The position numbers and the translations under genes were made by a program. A DNA stretch of 64,000 nt from Diorhabda sublineata (Eukaryota > Arthropoda > Insecta > Coleoptera > Chrysomelidae). This document shows, one piece after another, positions 37,917 through 49,240 of this stretch (its first letter is position 1; every line of letters begins with the position of its first letter). The DNA lies in contig NW_026614264.1 of the NCBI RefSeq assembly GCF_026230105.1, positions 1-64,000 on the forward strand, in the 5' to 3' direction. The notes beneath the pieces are model-generated. The model had not been told where the DNA came from. It saw nothing but the letters and a program-made list of their open reading frames with translations, and made no database searches.

Positions 37917-39531
37917 TATCGTCGAATAACATCCATTGAAGCCCATTGAAGTCAACTGTCACTTTGTGTTAATTGAAAATTTTCAAAGTCTATCTTCCTC
38001 ATTTGAAGTCGAATTTCAACATTTCTTTTATATTTGAGTGAGTTCGCATCTAACTCTGTCAGATATCGTCGATTAACTTCCATTGAAGCCCATTGAAGTC
38101 AACTGTCACTTTGTGTTAATTAAAAATTTTCAAAGTCTATCTTCCTCATTTGAAGTCGAATTTCAACATTTCTTATATATTTGAGTGAGTTCGCATCTAA
38201 CTCTGTCAGATATCGTCGATTAACATCCATTGAAGCCCATTGAAGTCAACTGTCACTTTGTGTTAATTGAAAATTTTCAAAGTCTATCTTCCTCATTTGA
38301 AGTCGAATTTCAACATTCCTTATATATTTGAGTGAGTTCGCATCTAACTCTGTCAGATATTGTCGAATAACATCCATTGAATCCCATTGAGGTCAACTGT
38401 CACTTTGTGTTAATTGAAAATTTTCAAAGTCTATCTTCCTCACTTTAAGTGGAATTTCAACATTCCTTATATATTTGAGTGAGTTCGCATCTAACTCTGT
38501 CAGATATCGTCGATTAACATCCATTGAAGCCCATTGAAGTCAACTGTCACTTTGTGTTAATTGAAAATTTTCAAAGTCTATCTTCCTCATTTGAAGTCGA
38601 ATTTCAACATTTCTTATATATTTGAGTGAGTTCGCATCTAACTCTGTCAGATATCGTCGATTAACATCCATTGAAGCCCATTGAAGTCAACTGTCACTTT
38701 GTGTTAATTGAAAATTTTCAAAGTCTATCTTCCTCATTTGAAGTCGAATTTCAACATTTCTTATATATTTGAGTGAGTTCGCATCTAACTCTGTCAGATA
38801 TCGTCGATTAACATCCATTGAAGCCCATTGAAGTCAACTGTCACTTTGTGTTAATTGAAAATTTTCAAAGTCTATCTTCCTCATTTGAAGTCGAATTTCA
38901 ACATTCCTTATATATTTGAGTGAGTTCGCATCTAACTCTGTCAGATATTGTCGAATAACATCCATTGAATCCCATTGAGGTCAACTGTCACTTTGTGTTA
39001 ATTGAAAATTTTCAAAGTCTATCTTCCTCATTTGAAGTCGAATTCCAACATTTCTTATATATTTGAGTGAGTTCGCATCTAACACTGTCAGATATCGTCG
39101 AATAACATCCATTGAAGCCCATTGAGGTCAACTGTCACTTTGTGTTAATTGAAAATTTTCAGTCTATTTTCCTCATTTGAAGTCGAATTTCAACATTTCT
39201 TATATATTTGAGTGAGTTCGCATCTAACTCTGTCAGATATCGTCGATTAACATCCATTGAAGCCCATTGAAGTCAACTGTCACTTTGTGTTAATTGAAAA
39301 TTTTCAAAGTCTATCTTCCTCATTTGGAGTCGAATTTCAACATTTCTTATATATTTGAGTGAGTTCGCATCTAACTTTGTCAGTTATCATCGAAAAACAT
39401 CCATTGAAGCCCATAGAAGCCAACTGTCACTTTGTGTTAATTGAAAATTTTCAAAGTCTATCTTTCTCATTTGAAGTCGAATTTCAACATTTCTTATATA
39501 TTTGAGTGAGTTCGCATCTAACTCTGTCAGA
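37917..39531 (+). repeat. Tandem duplication of 11 monomers, copy 2 (1615 bp)
   Basis: This adjoins copy 1 and keeps the same private markers. It ends where ATCATCGAATAAAATCC replaces ATCGTCGAATAACATCC near 39535. In the segment that overlaps the earlier 12-monomer event it has CATCCATTG where 36302-36320 has CATCAATTG, so copy 2 kept the older base. Confidence 0.88.
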
Positions 39532-40643
39532 TATCATCGAATAAAATCCATTGAAGCTCATTGAGGTCGATTGTCACTTTGTGTTAATTTAAAATTTCCA
39601 GTCTATTTTCCTCATTTGAAGTCGAATTTCAACATTTCTTATATATTTGAGTGAGTTCGCAGCTAACTTTGTCAGATATCATCGATTAACATCCATTGAA
39701 GCCCATTGAAGTCAACTGTCACTTTGTGTTAATTGAAAATTTTCAAAGTCTATCTTCCTCATTTGAAGTCGAATTTCAACATTTCTTATATATTTGAGTG
39801 AGTTCGCACCTAACTTTGTCAGTTATCGTCGAATAACATCCATTGAAGCCCATTGAGGTCAACTGTCACTTTGTGTTAATTGAAAATTTTCAAAGTCTAT
39901 CTTCCTCATTTGAAGTCGAATTTCAACATTTCTTATATATTTGAGTGAGTTTGCGTCTAACTTTGTCAGATATCTTCGAAAAACATCCATTGAAGCCCAT
40001 TGAAGCCAACTGTCACTTTGTGTTAATTGAAAATTTTCAAAGTCTATCTTCCTCATTTGAAGTCGAATTTCAACATTTCTTATATATTTGAGTGAGTTCG
40101 CATCTAACTCTGTCAGATATCATCGAATAAAATCCATTGAAGCCCATTGAAGTCAACTGTCACATTGTGTTAACTGAAAATTTTCGAAGTCTATCTTCCT
40201 CATTTGAAGTCGAATTTCAACATTTCTCATATATTTGAGTAAGTTCGCATCTAACTTTGTCAGATATCGTCGATTAACATCCATTGAAGCCCATTGAAGT
40301 CAACTGTCACTTTGTGTTAATTGAAAATTTTCAAAGTCTATCTTCCTCGTTTGAAGTCGAATTTCAACATTTCTTATATATTTGAGTGAGTTCGCATCTA
40401 ACTCTGTCAGATATCGTCGAATAACATCCATTGAAGCCCATTGAAGTCAACTGTCACATTGTGTTAATTGAAAATTTTCAAAGTCTATCTTCCTCGTTTG
40501 AAGTCGAATTTCAACATTTCTTATATATTTGAGTGAGTTCGCATCTAACTCTGTCAGATATCGTCGAATAACATCCATTGAAGCCCATTGAAGTCAACTG
40601 TCACATTGTGTTAATTGAAAATTTTCAAAGTCTATCTTCCTCG
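39532..40643 (+). repeat. Domain 6 entry: mixed monomers with CCTCGTTTG
   Basis: About eight monomers. They include one with AATTTAAAATTTCCAGTC near 39585 (shortened, palindrome altered), a TTTGCGTC/ATCTTCGAAAAAC monomer near 39951, and the first run of CCTCGTTTGAAG and CACATTGTG monomers from about 40340. The section 39840-40250 recurs 2201 bp later (15 x 147 minus 4) at about 42041-42450. On the minus strand this section is open for 65 codons, which I do not treat as a gene. Confidence 0.72.
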
Positions 40644-43360
40644 TTTGAAGTCGAATTTCAACATTTCTTATATATTTGAGTGAGTTCGCATCTAACACTG
40701 TCAGATATCGTCGGATAACATCCATTGAAGCCCATTGAGGTCAACTGTCACTTTGTGTTAATTGAAAATTTTCAGTCTATTTTCCTCATTTGAAGTCGAA
40801 TTTCAACATTTCTTATATAGTTGAGTGAGTTCGCATCTAACTCTGTCAGATATGGTCGATTAACATCTATTGAAGCCCATTGAGGTCAACTGCCACTTTG
40901 TGTTAATTGAAAATTTTCAAAGACTATCTTCCTCATTTGAAGTCGAATTTCAACATTTCTTATATATTTGAGTGAGTTCGCATCTAACTCTGTCAGATAT
41001 CGTCGATTAACTTCCATTGAAGCCCATTGAAGTCAACTGTCACTTTGTGTTAATTGAAAATTTTCAAAGTCTATCTTCCTCATTTGAAGTCGAATTTCAA
41101 CATTTCTTATATATTTGAGTGAGTTCGCATCTAACACTGTCAGATATCGTCGAATAACATCCATTGAAGCCCATTGAGGTCAACTGTCACTTTGTGTTAA
41201 TTTAAAATTTCCAGTCTATTTTCCTCATTTGAAGTCGAATTTCAACATTTCTTATATATTTGAGTGAGTTCGCATCTAACTCTGTCAGATATCGTCGATT
41301 AACATCCATTGAAGCCCATTGAAGTCAACTGTCACTTTGTGTTAATTGAATATTTTCAAAGTCTATCTTCCTCATTTGAAGTCGAATTTCAACATTTCTT
41401 ATATATTTGAGTGAGTTCGCAGCTAACTTTGTCAGATATCGTCGATTAACATCCATTGAAGCCCATTGAAGTCAACTGTCACTTTGTGTTAATTGAAAAT
41501 TTTCAAAGTCTATCTTCCTCATTTGAAGTCGAATTTCAACATTTCTTATATATTTGAGTGAGTTCGCATCTAACTTTGTCAGATATCGTCGATTAACATC
41601 CATTGAAGCCCATTGAAGTCAACTGTCACTTTGTGTTAATTGAAAGTTTTCAAAGTCTATCTTCCTCATTTGAAGTCGAATTTCAACATTTCTTATATAT
41701 TTTAGTGGAGTCGCACCTAACTTTGTCAGATATCGTCGAATAACATCCATTGATGCCAATTGAGGTCAACTGTCACTTTGTGTTAATTGAAAATTTTCAA
41801 AGTCTATCTTCCTCATTTGAAGTCGAATTTCAACATTTCTTATATATTTGAGTGAGTTCGCATCTAACTCTGTCAGATATCGTCGAATAACATCCATTGA
41901 AGCCCATTGAAGTCAACTGTCACATTGTGTTAATTGAAAATTTTCAAAGTCTATCTTCCTCATTTGAAGTCGAATTTCAATATTTCTTATATATTTTAGT
42001 GGAGTCGCACCTAACTTTGTCAGATATCGTCGAATAACATCCATTGATGCCAATTGAGGTCAACTGTCACTTTGTGTTAATTGAAAATTTTCAAAGTCTA
42101 TCTTCCTCATTTGAAGTCGAATTTCAACATTTCTTATATATTTGAGTGAGTTTGCGTCTAACTTTGTCAGATATCTTCGAAAAACATCCATTGAAGCCCA
42201 TTGAAGCCAACTGTCACTTTGTGTTAATTGAAAATTTTCAAAGTCTATCTTCCTCATTTGAAGTCGAATTTCAACATTTCTTATATATTTGAGTGAGTTC
42301 GCATCTAACTCTGTCAGATATCATCGAATAAAATCCATTGAAGCCCATTGAAGTCAACTGTCACATTGTGTTAACTGAAAATTTTCAAAGTCTATCTTCC
42401 TCATTTGAAGTCGAATTTCAACATTTCTCATATATTTGAGTAAGTTCGCATCTAACTTTGTCAGATATCGTCGATTAACATCCATTGAAGCCCATTGAAG
42501 TCAACTGTCACTTTGTGTTAATTGAAAATTTTCAAAGTCTATCTTCCTCGTTTGAAGTCGAATTTCAACATTTCTTATATATTTGAGTGAGTTCGCATCT
42601 AACTCTGTCAGATATCGTCGAATAACATCCATTGAAGCCCATTGAAGTCAACTGTCACTTTGTGTTAATTGAAAATTTTCAAAGTCTATCTTCCTCGTTT
42701 GAAGTCGAATTTCAACATTTCTTATATATTTGAGTGAGTTCGCATCTAACTCTGTCAGATATCGTCGATTAACATCCATTGAAGCCCATTGAAGTCAACT
42801 GTCACATTGTGTTAATTGAAAATGTTCAAAGTCTATCTTCCTCGTTTGAAGTCGAATTTCAACATTTCTTATATATTTGAGTGACTTCGCATCTAACTCT
42901 GTCAGATATCGTCGATTAACATCCATTGAAGCCCATTGAAGTCAACTGTCACTTTGTGTTAATTGAAAATTTTCAAAGTCTATCTTCCTCGTTTGAAGTC
43001 GAATTTCAACATTTCTTATATATTTGAGTGAGTTCGCATCTAACTCTGTCAGATATCGTCGAATAACATCCATTGAAGCCCATTGAAGTCAACTGTCACT
43101 TTGTGTTAATTGAAAATTTTCAAAGTCTATCTTCCTCGTTTGAAGTCGAATTTCAACATTTCTTATATATTTGAGTGAGTTCGCATCTAACTCTGTCAGA
43201 TATCGTCGAATAACATCCATTGAAGCCCATTGAAGTCAACTGTCACTTTGTGTTAATTGAAAATTTTCAAAGTCTATTTTCCTCATTTGAAGTCGAATTT
43301 CAACATTTCTTATATATTTGAGTGAGTTCGCATCTAACTCTGTCAGATATCGTCGAATAA
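40644..43360 (+). repeat. 2.7-kb segmental duplication, copy 1 (partner 11.3 kb away)
   Basis: This segment aligns with 51954-54370 at an initial offset of 11310 bp. Unusual markers are shared: TATATAGTTGAG, GATATGGTCGATTAACATC (40850/52160), GTCAACTGCCAC, CAAAGACTATC, AACTTCCATTG, AATTTAAAATTTCCAGTC (about 41200/52655) and GTGGAGTCGCACC. The offset changes by single monomers along the way, so monomers have been gained or lost in each copy since duplication. Here the GTGGAGTCGCACC/TTGATGCCAATTG monomer occurs twice (41704 and 42000). The partner has it once, as TTGAAGCTAATTG. Confidence 0.82.
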
Positions 43361-45515
43361 CATCCATTGAAGCCCATTGGAGTCAACTGTCACATTGTGT
43401 TAATTGAAAATTTTTAAAGTCTATCTTCCTCATTTGAAGTCGAATTTCAATATTTCTTATATATTTTAGTGAGTTCGCATCTAACTTTGTCAGATATCGT
43501 CGAATAACATCCATTGAAGCCCATTGAGGTCAACTGTCACTTTGTGTTAATTGAAAATTTTCAAACTCTATCTTCCTCATTTGAAGTCGAATTTCAACAT
43601 TTCTTATATATTTGAGTGAGTTCGCATCTAACTTTGTCAGATATCGTCGAATATCATCCATTGAAGCCCATTGAAGCCAACTGTCACTTTGTGTTAATTG
43701 AAAATTTTCAAAGTCTATCTTCCTCGTTTGAAGTCGAATTTCAACATTTCTTATATATTTTAGTGAGGTCGCATCTAACTTTGTCAGATATCGTCGAATA
43801 TCATCCATTGAAGCCCATTGAGGTCAACTGTCACTTTGTGTTAATTGAAAATTTTCAAAGTCTATCTTCCTCATTTGAAATCGAATTTCAACATTTCTTA
43901 TATATTTGAGTGAGTTCGCATCTAACTCTGTCAGATATCGTCGAATAACATCCATTGAAGCCCATTGGAGTCAACTGTCACATTGTGTTAATTGAAAATT
44001 TTTAAAGTCTATCTTCCTCATTTGAATTCGAATTTCAACATTTTTCATATATTTGAGTGAAATCGCACCTAAATTTGTCAGATATCATCGAATAACATCC
44101 ATTGAAGCCCATTGAGGTCAACTGTCACTTTGTGATAATTGAAAATTTTCAAAGTCTATCTTCCTCATTTGAAGTCGAATTTCAACATTTCTTATATATT
44201 TGAGTGTGTTCGCATCTAACTTTGTCAGATATCGTCGATTAACATCCATTGAAGCCCATTGAAGTCAACTGTCACTTTGTGATAATTGAAAATTTTCAAG
44301 TCTATCTTCCTCATTTGAAGTCAAATTTCAACATTTCTTATATGTTTGAGTGAAATCGCATCTAACTCTGTCAGATATCGTCGATTAACATCCATTGAAG
44401 CCCATTGAGGTCAACTGTCACTTTGTGATGATTGAAAATTTTCAAAGTCTATCTTCCTCGTTTGAAGTCGAATTTCAACATTTCTTATATATTTGAGTGA
44501 GTTCGCATCTAACTCTGTCAGATATCGTCGAATAACATCCATTGAAGCCCATTGAAGTCAACTGTCACATTGTGTTAATTGAAAATTTTCAAAGTCTATC
44601 TTCCTCGTTTGAAGTCGAATTTCAACATTTCTTATATATTTTAGTGAGGTCGCATCTAACTTTGTCAGATATCGTCGAATATCATCCATTGAAGCCCATT
44701 GAGGTCAACTGTCACTTTGTGTTAATTGAAAATTTTCGAAGTCTATCTTCCTCATTTGAAGTCGAATTTCAACATTTCTTATATATTTGAGTGAGTTTGC
44801 GTCTAACTTTGTCAGATTTCATCGAAGAACATCCATTGAAGCCCATTGAAGTCAACTGTCACTTTGTGTTAACTGAAAATTTTCAAAGTATATCTTCCTC
44901 ATTTGAAGTCGAATTTCAACATTTCTTATATATTTGAGTGAAATCGCATCTAACTCTGTCAGATATCGTCGATTAACATCCATTGAAGCCCATTGAAGTC
45001 AACTGTCACTTTGTGATAATTGAAAATTTTCAAGTCTATCTTCCTCATTTGAAGTCAAATTTCAACATTTCTTATATATTTGAGTGAAATCGCATCTAAC
45101 TCTGTCAGATATCGTCGATTAACATCCATTGAAGCCCATTGAGGTCAACTGTCACTTTGTGATGATTGAAAATTTTCAAAGTCTATCTTCCTCATTTGAA
45201 GTCGAATTTCAACATTTCTTATATATTTGAGTGAAATCGCATCTAACTCAGTCAGATATCGTCGATTAACATCAATTGAAGCCCATTGAAGTCAACTGTC
45301 ACTTTGTGTTAACTGAAAATTTTCAAAGTCTATCTTCCTCATTTGAAGTCGAATTTCAACATTTCTTATATATTTGAGTGAGTTCGCACCTAACTTTGTC
45401 AGATATCATCGAATAACATCCATTGAAGCCCATTGGGGTCAACTGTCACTTTGTGTTAATTGAAAATTTTCAAAGTCTATCTTCCTCATTTGAAGTCGAA
45501 TTTCAACATTTCTTT
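43361..45515 (+). repeat. Mosaic monomers with GTGATAATTG, GTGATGATTG and GTCAAAT
   Basis: About 15 monomers. They include ATTGGAGTC with AATTTTTAAAG (43377 and 43971), TTGAATTCGAATTTC (44023), GTGAAATCGC (44351 and 44938), and the 1-bp-short TTTTCAAGTC with GAAGTCAAATTTC pair (44312 and 45055). They also include GTGATGATTG (44426 and 45166) and CAATTGAAG (45272). Parts of this set recur near 47.0, 49.0, 50.2-51.0, 56.0-57.3 and 59.0-59.6 kb. No sequence outside the satellite is present. Confidence 0.75.
43530..43909. repeat. Block open in frame on both strands, copy 1 of 5
   Basis: About 2.6 monomers. Single-base changes remove the usual stops: TTGAGTGAG becomes TTTAGTGAG and GAATAACATCC becomes GAATATCATCC on the plus strand, and GTCAACTG becomes GCCAACTG on the minus strand. 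This leaves 97 codons open forwards (43616-43909) and 92 open backwards (43530-43808). Both translations are only the 49-residue monomer read in tandem. The TTCAAACTCTATC variant near 43562 marks the block. Near-identical copies lie at 49700, 55426, 57923 and 58511. I see nothing that argues for translation and do not call a gene. Confidence 0.75.
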
Positions 45516-47425
45516 TATATTTGAGTGAGTTCGCACCTAACTTTGTCAGATATCATCGAATAACATCCATTGAAGCCCATTGAGGTCAACTGTCACTTTG
45601 TGTTAATTGAAAATTTTCAAAGTCTATCTTCCTCATTTGAAGTCGAATTTCAACATTTCATATATATTTGAGTGAGTTCGCACCTAACTTTGTCAGATAT
45701 CTTCGAAAAACATCCATTGAAACCCATTGAAGCCAACTGTCACTTTGTGTTAATTGAAAATTTTCAAAGTCTATCTTCCTCGTTTGAAGTCGAATTTCAA
45801 CATTCCTTATATATTTGAGTGAGTTCGCATCTAACTCTGTCAGATATCGTCGAATAACATCCATTGAAGCCCATTGAAGTCAAATGTCACATTGTGTTAA
45901 TTGAAAATTTTCAAAGTCTATCTTCCTCGTTTGAAGTCGAATTTCAACATTTCTTATATATTTGAGTGAGTTCGCATCTAACTCTGTCAGATATCGTCGA
46001 ATAACATCCATTGAAGCCCATTGAAGTCAACTGTCACATTGTGTTAATTGAAAATTTTCAAAGTCTATCTTCCTCGTTTGAAGTCGAATTTCAACATTTC
46101 TTATATATTTGAGTGAGTTCGCATCTAACTTTGTCAGATATCATCGAATAACATCCATTGAAGCCCCTTGAGGTCAACTGTCCCTTTGTGATAATTGAAA
46201 ATTTTCAAAGTCTATCTTCCTCATTTGAAGTCGAATTTCAACATTTCTTATATATTTGAGTGAGTTCGCACCTAAATTTGTCAGATATCATCGAATAACA
46301 TCCATTGAAGCCCATTGAGGTCAACTGTCACTTTGTGATAATTGAAAATTTTCAAAGTCTATCTTCCTCATTTGAAGTCGAATTTCAACATTTCTTATAT
46401 ATTTGAGTGAGTTCGCATCTAACACTGTCAGATATCGTCGAATAACATCCATTGAAGCCCCTTGAGGTCAACTGTCCCTTTGTGATAATTGAAAATTTTC
46501 AAAGTCTATCTTCCTCATTTGAAGTCGAATTTCAACATTTCTTATATATTTGAGTGAGTTCGCATCTAACTCTGTCAGATATCGTCGAATAACATCCATT
46601 GAAGCCCATTGAGGTCAACTGTCGCATTGTGTTAATTGAAAATTTTTAAAGTCTATCTTCCTCGTTTGAAGTCGAATTTCAACATTTCTTATATATTTGA
46701 GTGAGTTCGCACCTAAATTTGTCAGATATCATCGAATAACATCCATTGAAGCCCATTGAGGTCAACTGTCACTTTGTGATAATTGAAAATTTTCAAAGTC
46801 TATCTTCCTCATTTGAAGTCGAATTTCAACATTTCTTATATATTTGAGTGAGTTCGCATCTAACTCTGTCAGATATCGTCGAATAACATCCATTGAAGCC
46901 CATTGAGGTCAACTGTCACTTTGTGATAATTGAAAATTTTCAAAGTCTATCTTCCTCATTTGAAGTCGAATTTCAACATTTCTTATATATTTGAGTGAGT
47001 TCGCATCTAACTTTGTCAGATATCGTCGATTAACATCCATTGAAGCCCATTGAAGTCAACTGTCACTTTGTGATAATTGAAAATTTTCAAGTCTATCTTC
47101 CTCATTTGAAGTCAAATTTCAACATTTCTTATATATTTGAGTGAAATCGCATCTAACTCTGTCAGATATCGTCGATTAACATCCATTGAAGCCCCTTGAG
47201 GTCAACTGTCCCTTTGTGATAATTGATAATTTTCAAAGTCTATCTTCCTCATTTGAAGTCGAATTTCAACATTTCTTATATATTTGAGTGAGTTCGCATC
47301 TAACACTGTCAGATATCGTCGAATAACATCCATTGAAGCCCATTGAAGTCAACTGTCACTTTGTGTTAATTGAAAATTTTCAAAGTCTATCTTCCTCATT
47401 TGAAGTCGAATTTCAACATTTCTTA
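45516..47425 (+). repeat. 13-monomer duplication, copy 1 (1910 bp)
   Basis: The offset to the next copy is 1910 bp (13 x 147 minus 1). Shared markers are TTTCATATATATTTG (about 45657/47567), GAAACCCATTGAAGCC (45719/47629), GTCAAATGTCACATTG (45880/47790) and the 1-bp-short GAAGTCAAATTTC monomer (47103/49013). Inside, the copies differ by monomer replacement near 46.85/48.77 kb. A partial third copy begins near 51388, at 3820 bp, twice the unit. This copy has the private variant GTCGCATTG near 46621. Confidence 0.8.
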
Positions 47426-49240
47426 TATATTTGAGTGAGTTCGCACCTAACTTTGTCAGATATCATCGAATAACATCCATTGAAGCCCATTGAGGTCAAC
47501 TGTCACTTTGTGTTAATTGAAAATTTTCAAAGTCTATCTTCCTCATTTGAGGTCGAATTTCAACATTTCATATATATTTGAGTGAGTTCGCACCTAACTT
47601 TGTCAGATATCTTCGAAAAACATCCATTGAAACCCATTGAAGCCAACTGTCACTTTGTGTTAATTGAAAATTTTCAAAGTCTATCTTCCTCGTTTGAAGT
47701 CGAATTTCAACATTTCTTATATATTTGAGTGAGTTCGCATCTAACTCTGTCAGATATCGTCGAATAACATCCATTGAAGCCCATTGAAGTCAAATGTCAC
47801 ATTGTGTTAATTGAAAATTTTCAAAGTCTATCTTCCTCGTTTGAAGTCGAATTTCAACATTCCTTATATATTTGAGTGAGTTCGCATCTAACTCTGTCAG
47901 ATATCGTCGAATAACATCCATTGAAGCCCATTGAAGTCAACTGTCACATTGTGTTAATTGAAAATTTTCAAAGTCTATCTTCCTCGTTTGAAGTCGAATT
48001 TCAACATTTCTTATATATTTGAGTGAGTTCGCATCTAACTTTGTCAGATATCATCGAATAACATCCATTGAAGCCCCTTGAGGTCAACTGTCCCTTTGTG
48101 ATAATTGATAATTTTCAAAGTCTATCTTCCTCATTTGAAGTCGAATTTCAACATTTCTTATATATTTGAGTGAGTTCGCATCTAACACTGTCAGATATCG
48201 TCGAATAACATCCATTGAAGCCCCTTGAGGTCAACTGTCCCTTTGTGATAATTGAAAATTTTCAAAGTCTATCTTCCTCATTTGAAGTCGAATTTCAACA
48301 TTTCTTATATATTTGAGTGAGTTCGCATCTAACTCTGTCAGATATCGTCGAATAACATCCATTGAAGCCCATTGAGGTCAACTGTCACATTGTGTTAATT
48401 GAAAATTTTTAAAGTCTATCTTCCTCGTTTGAAGTCGAATTTCAACATTTCTTATATATTTGAGTGAGTTCGCACCTAAATTTGTCAGATATCATCGAAT
48501 AACATCCATTGAAGCCCATTGAGGTCAACTGTCACTTTGTGATAATTGAAAATTTTCAAAGTCTATCTTCCTCATTTGAAGTCGAATTTCAACATTTCTT
48601 ATATATTTGAGTGAGTTCGCATCTAACTCTGTCAGATATCGTCGAATAACATCCATTGAAGCCCATTGAGGTCAACTGTCACTTTGTGTTAATTGAAAAT
48701 TTTCAAAGTCTATCTTCCTCATTTGAAGTCGAATTTCAACATTTCTTATATATTTGAGTGAGTTCGCACCTAAATTTGTCAGATATCATCGAATAACATC
48801 CATTGAAGCCCATTGAGGTCAACTGTCACTTTGTGATAATTGAAAATTTTCAAAGTCTATCTTCCTCATTTGAAGTCGAATTTCAACATTTCTTATATAT
48901 TTGAGTGAGTTCGCATCTAACTTTGTCAGATATCGTCGATTAACATCCATTGAAGCCCATTGAAGTCAACTGTCACTTTGTGATAATTGAAAATTTTCAA
49001 GTCTATCTTCCTCATTTGAAGTCAAATTTCAACATTTCTTATATATTTGAGTGAAATCGCATCTAACTCTGTCAGATATCGTCGATTAACATCCATTGAA
49101 GCCCCTTGAGGTCAACTGTCCCTTTGTGATAATTGATAATTTTCAAAGTCTATCTTCCTCATTTGAAGTCGAATTTCAACATTTCTTATATATTTGAGTG
49201 AGTTCGCATCTAACACTGTCAGATATCGTCGAATAACATC
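47426..49240 (+). repeat. 13-monomer duplication, copy 2
   Basis: This adjoins copy 1. It holds the CCCCTTGAGGTCAACTGTCC and TTGATAATTTTC monomers near 48085-48110 and again near 49110-49135. GATAATTTTC is also at 47225, exactly 1910 bp before 49135. The match fades after about 49240, where this copy continues with further CCCCTTGAGG monomers and copy 1 does not. Confidence 0.78.
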
